From Luteibacter sp. SG786 (GTDB taxonomy: Bacteria; Pseudomonadota; Gammaproteobacteria; Xanthomonadales; Rhodanobacteraceae), in assembly GCF_011759605.1 (NCBI RefSeq), contig NZ_JAAOYX010000003.1, forward strand, positions 298,107 to 362,106: DNA of 64,000 nucleotides, read 5' to 3'. The notes under the pieces were generated by a model, which saw only the letters and a list, made by a program, of their open reading frames with translations, had not been told where the DNA came from and made no database searches. Positions 52,020-64,000 of the stretch are shown here, piece by piece. How positions within the stretch are numbered: the stretch's first letter is position 1; the number at the start of each line of letters is the position of its first letter. A program made the position numbers and the translations under genes.

Positions 52020-52764
52020 GCGCGATCCGTCGCCCGACGACGTGGTCGAAGAGGGCCTTTTCTCGCACCTGATCGAACTGCGCTCGCGCCTGCTGCGCGC
52101 CATCGTGGTGCTGCTGCTGGTGCTGCTGGCGTTGGTGCCGGTGGCGAACCACCTCTATGCCGAGCTGGCCAAGCCGCTGGTGGAGCGCATGCCGCAGGGC
52201 GCGCACCTGATCGCCACCGAAGTGGCCAGCCCGTTCGTCACGCCGTTGAAGCTCGCGTTCTTCGTCGCGCTGTTCATCAGCATGCCGATGATCCTCTACC
52301 AGCTGTGGGCATTCGTAAGCCCGGGCCTGTACCGGCACGAGAAACGCCTGGCGCGTCCCCTGCTGGTGGCCTCGCTGGTGCTGTTCTATTCCGGATGCGC
52401 GTTCGCCTATTTCGTCGTGTTGCCGGCGGCGTTCAAGTTCCTCAACGCTGTCACGCCCGACGGTGTGGCGATGATGACGGACATCACGCATTACCTCGAT
52501 TTCGTGATGCTCATGTTCTTCGCCTTCGGACTCTGCTTCGAAGTGCCCGTGGCGGTGGTGATCCTCGCCGCCGTCGGCGTCGTGGATGCCGAGAAGCTGA
52601 GCAAGGGGCGCGGCTACGCCATCGTGGGCGCCTTCGCCATCGCGGCCTTCATCACTCCGCCCGATCTGCTTTCCATGATCATGCTCGCGGTGCCCATGTG
52701 CCTGCTTTACGAATTGGGCCTGCTGGCGGTGCGCTTCCTGCTCAAGCCCGCCGCACCGGAGTAA
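52006..52764 (+). CDS. tatC: Twin-arginine translocase subunit TatC
   Basis: Six membrane helices and the TatC signature FSHLIELRSRLLRAIV, TPLKLAFFVALFISMPMILYQLWAFVSPGLYRHEKR and FITPPDLLSMIMLAVPMCLLYE are present. The conserved Glu in LIELR and Pro/Tyr in the cytosolic loops are kept. Length 252 is normal. TatC recognises twin-arginine signal peptides. Confidence 0.95.
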   Translation: MTARERDPSPDDVVEEGLFSHLIELRSRLLRAIVVLLLVLLALVPVANHLYAELAKPLVERMPQGAHLIATEVASPFVTPLKLAFFVALFISMPMILYQLWAFVSPGLYRHEKRLARPLLVASLVLFYSGCAFAYFVVLPAAFKFLNAVTPDGVAMMTDITHYLDFVMLMFFAFGLCFEVPVAVVILAAVGVVDAEKLSKGRGYAIVGAFAIAAFITPPDLLSMIMLAVPMCLLYELGLLAVRFLLKPAAPE

Positions 52765-52768
52765 GGCA

Positions 52769-53398
52769 TTGGCAACGTCGATCGGCTGGCTCGCAGTCAA
52801 GGGCAAGGGCGGCGACGACGTACTCGCCGAACTCGACCTGGTGCGCAACGAGCAGACGGCGAGCCATCCCCGGCGCGGTTTCTCGCTGGCCCTACCCAAT
52901 GGCTGGTACGCGGTGGTTACCCGCTTCGCTGCCCCGCTGATCGCGGAAGAGGCGATGCGGCGCCTGTCGCGTGGCTGCGTGGTGGTCACCTGCGAGTACG
53001 ACGACCAGGTGATGGTGAGTTCGGCCACCTGTTACGTGAACGGCCTGCGCAACTGGCGTGCGGAGCACGACGGCCAGCAGGACGACACGCGCAACCTGTT
53101 CACCAGCGGCAGCCTTCCCGCCGCCTTCGATGCGATCCACGCGCGCATGGAGTCCATGCAGGACGCGGCGGACGCCGAGGGTGACGACGTCGACCATTAC
53201 TATTCGCTGCCGATCGAACTGGCGCAAAGCGTCACGACATTCCATGCGGACTTGCCGGCGTCGGCCTTCGGTGCGGCGCTCTGCGAGGGCTGGACACCCG
53301 CGGAAGTCGTGGCACCGTCGCCGGCCGACCCGGACCTGCCGCGCAAGGTGCGCAAGGCCGTGGCCAAGGCTACCCGGCCGTGGTGGAAATTCTGGTAG
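52769..53398 (+). CDS. Protein of unknown function following tatC (209 aa)
   Basis: The TTG start at 52769 lies 4 bases after the tatC stop. The protein has no signal peptide or membrane helix. Recurring features are GFSLALPNGWYAVVTRF, a Ser/Cys-rich SRGCVVVTCEYDDQVMVSSATCY and a C terminus of aromatic residues and lysines (KATRPWWKFW). I do not recognise a named family; similar proteins appear downstream of Tat genes in related bacteria, which suggests a conserved operon but no defined task. Confidence 0.72.
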   Translation: MATSIGWLAVKGKGGDDVLAELDLVRNEQTASHPRRGFSLALPNGWYAVVTRFAAPLIAEEAMRRLSRGCVVVTCEYDDQVMVSSATCYVNGLRNWRAEHDGQQDDTRNLFTSGSLPAAFDAIHARMESMQDAADAEGDDVDHYYSLPIELAQSVTTFHADLPASAFGAALCEGWTPAEVVAPSPADPDLPRKVRKAVAKATRPWWKFW

Positions 53399-53436
53399 CT
53401 TCGTCTTTCCTGGTACAGCGTCAGTCCTGGTGCAGC

Positions 53437-53520
53437 GTCATTCCTGCGAAAGCAGGAATCCAGAGCCTTGCGGCATCATCGGGCGGAGAGTCCCTGGGCC
53501 CCTGCTTTCGCAGGGGCGAC
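53437..53520. repeat. Dispersed inverted repeat (CCTGCGAAAGCAGG-type), copy 1
   Basis: A palindromic ATTCCTGCGAAAGCAGGAAT lies at 53440-53459 and GCCCCTGCTTTCGCAGGGGC at 53498-53517. The two halves are related, and the second shares its GC-rich arms with two copies near 62,300. It fills the gap between convergent genes. Confidence 0.75.
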
Positions 53521-53538
53521 GGTAGGAGAGCCAACTAG

Positions 53539-54882
53539 CTAGCGTGGCCGATTCAGCGCCAGGCCCTTCAGTACGTTCAGCGCCTGCGACAGCGCGTAAT
53601 CCTCGATGGCCAGCTTGCCGTCGTCGTCGCCTGAAGCCTTGTCGTCGGCGGCAGCTTTCTCGTTCACCAGGTGGTTGGGCAGGTCTGCTTCCGATCCGAT
53701 CAGCTGCGGCGGGGTGTCGGCCTTGTTGACCGAGAGGTCGGCGAGGGCGATGTCCGGCTTGATGCCTTCGGCCTGGATCGACGTGCCGTTCGGCGTGTAG
53801 TACCGCGCGGTGGTGATCTTCACCGCATGCGTTTCGTCGAGCGGGAGCACGGTCTGCACCACGCCCTTTCCGAACGTGCGGCGCCCCATGATCAGCGCGC
53901 GGTGGTTGTCCTTCAGGGCGCCCGACACGATCTCCGCAGCGGAGGCCGTGCCGTTGTCGGCCAGGATGACGATGGGCGCGCCATGCAGCATGTCACCCGG
54001 ATGCGCGTCGAAATGCAGATTGGCGTCGGGTAGCCGCCCCTTGGTGGTGACGATGGTGCCGCCGTCGAGGAAGGTGTCCGCGACGCCCACCGCCGTGGTC
54101 AGCAGGCCGCCCGGGTTCGAGCGCAGGTCGAGCACGGCGCCGCGAGGCGCACCGTACTTCGCGATGTAGTTGCCGAGCTTCTTGTCCAGGTCGCTGGCCG
54201 TGTCTTCCTGGAACTGGCTCAGGCGGATATACACGTACCCCGGCTCCAGCTGGCGCAGCTTCACGCTGGTGACATTGATGCGCTCGCGCACCATCGGCAC
54301 GTCCAGCGGCTTGTCCGATTTCTCATGCAGGATGGTGAGCGTGATCTTGCTGCCCGGATCGCCGCGCAGTTTCTTGAAGGCCTCGTCGATGTTCTGGCTG
54401 TCGACCACCATGCCGTCCACCTTGAGGATGGTGTCGCCGGGCTTGATGCCGGCGCGCGAGGCCGGCGTGTCGTCGATGGGGGCGACGATCTTCAGCATGC
54501 CGTCCACCTGCAGCACCTCGATGCCCAGGCCGCCGTACTGCCCGGTGGTGTCCTCGTCGAGTTCGTCCAGGCCTTCCTTGTCGAGGTACTCGCTGTGGGG
54601 GTCGAGGTTCTGCAGCATGCCGCTGATCGCTGCGTTCATGATGGTCTTGTTGTCGAGCTTCTCGACGTAGGCCTGCTGGACGATGTGATACACCCGCGTG
54701 AAATTGCGGATGTCCTCGAGGCTTACCGAGTTGTCGGCGTCCTTCACCACCGCTGCGGCGCTGGTCGAGGACGCGGCCGGCGCGTCGGGTTGCTTCAGCG
54801 GCTTCTGCTGGGCCTGGGCGGCAGGGATCGCCAGCGCGCCGAGGGCGACCGCGAGGGCGAGGCGAAGGGGGTGCTGGCGCAT
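53539..54882 (-). CDS. ctpA: S41-family C-terminal processing protease
   Basis: A signal peptide (LRLALAVALGALAIPAAQAQ) is followed by a helical segment, a PDZ domain (GLGIEVLQVDGMLKIVAPIDDTPASRAGIKPGDTIL) and the S41 protease domain. The catalytic Ser lies in LADNGTASAAEIVSG and the Lys in MGRRTFGKGVVQTV. Length 447 fits bacterial CtpA. Such enzymes trim or degrade periplasmic substrates, including cell-wall hydrolases. It lies 10 bases after the EnvC gene, so a link with peptidoglycan turnover is likely. Confidence 0.92.
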   Translation of the reverse strand: MRQHPLRLALAVALGALAIPAAQAQQKPLKQPDAPAASSTSAAAVVKDADNSVSLEDIRNFTRVYHIVQQAYVEKLDNKTIMNAAISGMLQNLDPHSEYLDKEGLDELDEDTTGQYGGLGIEVLQVDGMLKIVAPIDDTPASRAGIKPGDTILKVDGMVVDSQNIDEAFKKLRGDPGSKITLTILHEKSDKPLDVPMVRERINVTSVKLRQLEPGYVYIRLSQFQEDTASDLDKKLGNYIAKYGAPRGAVLDLRSNPGGLLTTAVGVADTFLDGGTIVTTKGRLPDANLHFDAHPGDMLHGAPIVILADNGTASAAEIVSGALKDNHRALIMGRRTFGKGVVQTVLPLDETHAVKITTARYYTPNGTSIQAEGIKPDIALADLSVNKADTPPQLIGSEADLPNHLVNEKAAADDKASGDDDGKLAIEDYALSQALNVLKGLALNRPR

Positions 54883-54892
54883 ACCTGTGTCC

Positions 54893-56062
54893 TTAGTGCC
54901 GTTTGCTCAGCCAGCCGCGCGCGTCGATGGGTTTGCCGCCCTGGCGCAGCTCGAAATAGGCGCCGTTGTCGCCCGCGGGCGCCGCGGCGGTGCCGACGGC
55001 TTCGCCGGCCTCCACCATGTCGCCCACGCCGTGCAGCAGCGTTTCGTTGTTGCCGTACATACTCATGAAGCCATTGCCGTGGTTCACGATGATCATCATG
55101 CCGTAGCCGCGCAGGAAGCTGGCGAACACCACGCGGCCCCGCGCCACCGCCTTCACCTCGCTGCCGCGCGGCGCCACGATGATGACGCCGTTGCCGTAAG
55201 CGTGCACCGGGCCGCTGGTGGGCCAGGGCAGGTTGCCGCGCAGGTTGGACAGCGGCGACGCGGCCGGAGTGCCCTTCGGGGCAGGCGCCGGTTCCGCCGC
55301 CTTGGCGGCCTCGTCGATCACCTTCTGCAGCCGGGAGACGAGGGCGTTCATGTCCTGCTCGTTCTGCTTCAGGGCGGCCATGCGCTGGGCCTGGTCCTTG
55401 TATCGGGCGTCGGCCTCGGCCACCAGCTTCTGCTGGGTGCCGCGCTGTTTTTCCAGTTCGGCGGCGCGCTTCTCGCGTTCGGCACGGGTGGCTTCCAGCT
55501 TCTGCTGTTCGGCGGTGATGGCGGCTTCGACCTCCTGCAGGCGGGAAAGATCCGCCAGGAGGCCGCGGATACGCTCCACCCTGTTTTCCTGGAAATAGCG
55601 CGAATAGGCGAGGGCGCGCGAGATCCGGTTGACGTCCTCGTCGCCGAGAAGCAACTGCAGGTCCGACCCGCGGCCCAGGGTGTAGGTGGCCCGGAGCAGA
55701 TCGCCGAGGGCGCCCTTCTGCTTGTCGAGCCCGGCCTGCATCTCTGCGCGCTGGGCGCTCAGCTGGTCGAGGTCGTGCCGCCGCTGTTCCAGTTCGGCTT
55801 CCGTTTCGCGCACCGCCTTCGCCGCCGCGGACACCTGTTCCGCCTGTTTCGCGAGGGCGGCGTTGGCGCTGTCGCGTGCGTTCGCGGTCTCGCGCTGCTC
55901 GCGGGTGAGGGATTCGATGTCCTTGCGCACCCCTTCCAGCTTCTGGCGGGCGTCCTGCTGTTCCGCGCGCGCCTTGGCGTCCTGCGCGGCCCGGACCGGC
56001 GGGGAGGTGGCGACACTGGCAAGGGCGAGAACGAGGGCGAGAACGGGGGAGGATGGGCGCAT
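54893..56062 (-). CDS. envC: Murein hydrolase activator EnvC
   Basis: A signal peptide (VLALVLALASVATSPPVRA) precedes a long coiled coil (residues 30-260) and a C-terminal LytM-like domain. That domain has lost the zinc ligands: GNGVIIVAPRGSEVKAVARGRVVFA and MMIIVNHGNGFMSMYGNN lack the usual HxxxD and HxH histidines except one. This is the pattern of EnvC, which activates amidases for septum splitting rather than cutting peptidoglycan itself. ATG 56062 (MRPSSPVL) sets the start. It forms a unit with the downstream ctpA. Confidence 0.9.
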   Translation of the reverse strand: MRPSSPVLALVLALASVATSPPVRAAQDAKARAEQQDARQKLEGVRKDIESLTREQRETANARDSANAALAKQAEQVSAAAKAVRETEAELEQRRHDLDQLSAQRAEMQAGLDKQKGALGDLLRATYTLGRGSDLQLLLGDEDVNRISRALAYSRYFQENRVERIRGLLADLSRLQEVEAAITAEQQKLEATRAEREKRAAELEKQRGTQQKLVAEADARYKDQAQRMAALKQNEQDMNALVSRLQKVIDEAAKAAEPAPAPKGTPAASPLSNLRGNLPWPTSGPVHAYGNGVIIVAPRGSEVKAVARGRVVFASFLRGYGMMIIVNHGNGFMSMYGNNETLLHGVGDMVEAGEAVGTAAAPAGDNGAYFELRQGGKPIDARGWLSKRH

Positions 56063-56149
56063 GGTCCGGATTATCGCCCATCCCGCGCGCCCGGCGGGGC
56101 CCCGCAGGGACCGCCGCCCTATGAGCGGGCCAGCCTGCCGCGAGCTCCC

Positions 56150-56175
56150 ATCGCCGCTGAAGCGGCTCCCACACA
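56150..56175. repeat. Single arm of the GGAGCCG-type dispersed repeat
   Basis: Twenty-six bases beginning ATCGCCGCTGAAGCGGCTCC are identical to the right arm of the element at 31182-31265. The matching left arm is absent. It lies in the 340-base gap 56063-56402 between envC and gltB. Confidence 0.75.
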
Positions 56176-56268
56176 AAGCCGGAACTGGTATGGCCGCCGA
56201 GGCTCGCCCGCTCCCTTTTCTTCCTAGTGGTCTCGTCCTGGCCTCGTAAGAATTCCGTTTAGACGTCC

Positions 56269-56295
56269 AATTGTTTTGACGCAACGCGTCAATTG
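56269..56295 (+). promoter_or_regulatory. Palindromic operator-like site upstream of gltB
   Basis: A perfect inverted repeat TTGACGC-AAC-GCGTCAA (56276-56292) lies inside two direct copies of CAATTG (56269-56274 and 56290-56295), 108 bases before the gltB start. Its symmetry and position fit a transcription-factor site for gltBD. TTGACG could also serve as a -35 box. Confidence 0.5.
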
Positions 56296-56402
56296 TGTCA
56301 AGAATGGGTCCGCATGCTCCTGCGTGTACGTGATGGTCGGCCGTTCCAGGCCGCGGGGCCACGTGCGCGCTCCCCAGCGAAACCAATGCCACGAGGAGGC
56401 GG

Positions 56403-62290
<5,888 letters not shown>

Positions 62291-62296
62291 CCCGCC

Positions 62297-62388
62297 GCCC
62301 CTGCGAAGGCAGGGGCCAAGGTCTGGCAAGGAAGGAAAACAAGAAGCGCTGTCGCCACCCGGGCCGTCGCCCCTGCGAAGGCAGGGGC
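62297..62388. repeat. Dispersed inverted repeat (CCTGCGAAGGCAGG-type), two copies
   Basis: GCCCCTGCGAAGGCAGGGGC occurs twice, at 62297-62316 and 62369-62388, with 52 bases between. The arms GCCCCTGC and GCAGGGGC are the same as in the element at 53498. Both lie in the gap after gltD and are likely transcript-end hairpins. Confidence 0.8.
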
Positions 62389-62467
62389 CCAGCGACTTGG
62401 CTTTCGCCCTTGGCTTCAGGCCCACACGCGCCCACAATGCCCCCATGCTCCCCCGGGCCACTACCTT

Positions 62468-63226
62468 ATGTGCCTGATCGCTTTCGCCTGGCAGGCGCAT
62501 CCGCGCTGGCGCCTGGTGCTCGTCGGCAACCGCGATGAATTTCACGCCCGTCCGACCGCGCCGCTCGCGGCATGGGACGAGGCACCACAGATCGTCGCGG
62601 GCCGTGACCTCGAAGCCGGCGGTACCTGGGCCGGCGTCGGCGCACGCGGTCGCGCCAGCGTCATCACCAACGTGCGCGACCTCACCGCCGATCACAGCGG
62701 CATGTCCCGCGGGCTGCTGGTGGCCGATTACCTCGGTTCCACGGTGCCGGCGCGCGAGCACGCCATCGAACTCATGGGCAGTGCCGTGCAATACCGGCCC
62801 TTCAACCTGCTCACCTTCGATCGCGAGGACGCGTACTACCTCGGCAACCATCCTCATGCGCGCGCCCAACCTGTGTCGCCTGGTGTGCACGGGCTGAGCA
62901 ACGCGGACTTCAACGCGCCATGGCCCAAGACCCAGGCCCTGGTACACCGCCTGGAAGGCTGGCTTGCCACGGGTGGGGACGACGATGTGGACGTGCTTTT
63001 TGAGATGCTTTCCGATCAGGGCCGCTGGCCGGACGATGTCCTGCCCGATACCGGCATCGGCATCGAGCGCGAGCGCTTCCTCTCCAGCGCGTTCATCGTC
63101 GGCGAACACTACGGCACCCGCGCCAGCACCGTCGTCCTGGTGGACAACGATGACCGAACCACCATCGTGGAGCGCCGCTTCGGCCCGAACGGCGTGCCCG
63201 ACGGTCAGACCCGTTTCGACCTCTGA
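62468..63226 (+). CDS. NRDE-family (TANGO2-like) protein
   Basis: The 252-residue protein starts MCLIAFAWQAHPRWRLVLVGNRDEFHARPT, the family signature with the N-terminal Cys and the NRDE motif, and continues with GGTWAGVGARGRASVITNVRD. The N-terminal Cys suggests an Ntn-hydrolase-like fold. TANGO2 relatives in eukaryotes affect heme transfer or lipid metabolism; the bacterial role is unknown. It starts about 180 bases after gltD. Confidence 0.88.
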   Translation: MCLIAFAWQAHPRWRLVLVGNRDEFHARPTAPLAAWDEAPQIVAGRDLEAGGTWAGVGARGRASVITNVRDLTADHSGMSRGLLVADYLGSTVPAREHAIELMGSAVQYRPFNLLTFDREDAYYLGNHPHARAQPVSPGVHGLSNADFNAPWPKTQALVHRLEGWLATGGDDDVDVLFEMLSDQGRWPDDVLPDTGIGIERERFLSSAFIVGEHYGTRASTVVLVDNDDRTTIVERRFGPNGVPDGQTRFDL

Positions 63227-63347
63227 AGGCAGGGTAGGCGGCGGCATTCCCCGCCCGCAGTCCAAAGACTTTTGCTTTTTCGACAATTGAATCGGCACTC
63301 GCAAGCCCCGAAGCTGTGGGCATCACTTTCCCCTTACGGAGCTTCCC

Positions 63348-64000
63348 ATGCAGATCGACCTCAGCAAGCGCACCGCCATCGTCACGGGTTCAACGGCCGG
63401 CATCGGCCTCGCCATCGCCACCGGTCTTGCCAAGGCCGGGGCCTCGGTCGTGATTACCGGACGCACCCAGGCCCGGGTGGACGAAGCCATCGCCGCGGTG
63501 AAGAAGGACGTGCCGAACGCCAAGGTGAGCGGCGTGGCCGCCGACCTCGGGACGAAAGAAGGAGCCGACGCGCTGATCAAGGCGGTTCCCCAGATCGACA
63601 TCCTGGTGAACAACCTCGGTATCTTCGAACCGCGCGACTTCTTCGAGATCGACGACGCCGAATGGACGCGCTTCTTCGACGTCAACGTTATTTCCGGCGT
63701 GCGCCTCTCCCGTCACTATGCCAAGGGCATGGCCGAGCGCGGCTGGGGTCGTGTGCAGTTCATCTCCAGCGAATCGAGCATCCAGACGCCGCCGGAGATG
63801 GTGCATTACGGCGTGACCAAGACCGCGCAGCTTGCGGTGTCGCGTGGCCTCGCGGAAGTGTTGACGGGTACGGGCGTTACGGTGAACGCGGTGCTGCCGG
63901 GCCCGACGCTCTCTGAAGGCGTGAGCGAGTTCTTCGGCAAGATCGCGAAGAACGGCGGCAAGACGCAGGAAGAAGTGGAAGCCGAATTCATCAAGACGCA
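63348..64000 (+). CDS. Short-chain dehydrogenase/reductase, 3' end outside window
   Basis: The Rossmann fold motif IVTGSTAGIGLAIATGLAKAGASVVITGR, the ILVNNLGIFEP strand, the catalytic Ser in FISSESS and Tyr-x3-Lys in HYGVTKTAQL are all present, so the enzyme should be active on an unknown alcohol or ketone. ATG 63348 has an ACGGAG site. The frame is open to the last base of the window. About 218 residues are visible; related enzymes have about 260. Confidence 0.9.
   Translation, partial: MQIDLSKRTAIVTGSTAGIGLAIATGLAKAGASVVITGRTQARVDEAIAAVKKDVPNAKVSGVAADLGTKEGADALIKAVPQIDILVNNLGIFEPRDFFEIDDAEWTRFFDVNVISGVRLSRHYAKGMAERGWGRVQFISSESSIQTPPEMVHYGVTKTAQLAVSRGLAEVLTGTGVTVNAVLPGPTLSEGVSEFFGKIAKNGGKTQEEVEAEFIKT

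Overview
The window looks like chromosomal DNA of a high-GC gammaproteobacterium of the Xanthomonadales, most likely family Rhodanobacteraceae (Luteibacter or Dyella type). This is inferred from GC content, the hemD-hemX-hemY and tatABC-ferrochelatase gene order, the SURF1-COX15-CyoE oxidase-assembly cluster and the dispersed short inverted repeats. No rRNA, intact tRNA, CRISPR array or transposase is seen. Most of the window is ordinary core genome; accessory material sits at 1-4,130, 8,868-12,393 and 45,527-48,612.

Layout. 1-4,018 is the far end of an integrated element: an AlbA_2/ATPase protein cut by the window edge, an unknown protein, an XRE-ImmA/IrrE protein and a small conserved protein. 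It ends at a 22-base copy of a tRNA-Gln 3' end followed by a terminator. 4,284-8,741 holds a membrane protein, a membrane-bound LytTR regulator divergent from an acyltransferase, and two further regulators. 8,868-12,393 is a compact cassette of eight genes: a GH108 muramidase, two DUF2589-type paralogues, three small proteins of unknown function and two holin-like membrane proteins. It resembles a lysis module or holin/muramidase (type 10) secretion module.

13,041-21,783 holds a MASE1-only protein, then an ECF sigma factor/NrsF anti-sigma pair flanking two bufferin (copper-binding RiPP) operons: bufA1-bufB-bufC-DoxX and bufA2-bufB-bufC-kinase. The same promoter, TGTAACC-N16-CGAA, stands before the sigma gene and before both precursor genes, so the whole region reads as one regulon. 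A TPP riboswitch at about 21,806 then leads a thiamine uptake operon (TonB receptor and PnuT).

24,860-45,422 is mostly housekeeping: topoisomerase IB, an rRNA methyltransferase, SrkA kinase, thioesterases, a flavin reductase, hemDXY, HscC with a J-like partner, UvrD, and the cytochrome-oxidase and heme A assembly cluster. 45,527-48,612 is a 972-residue Ig-repeat protein with a compositionally odd C terminus, followed by a decayed fragment of a paralogue. The rest carries a hydrolase and ferrochelatase, a SYLF protein, tatABC, a CtpA protease and EnvC, gltBD, an NRDE protein and an SDR oxidoreductase cut by the right edge.
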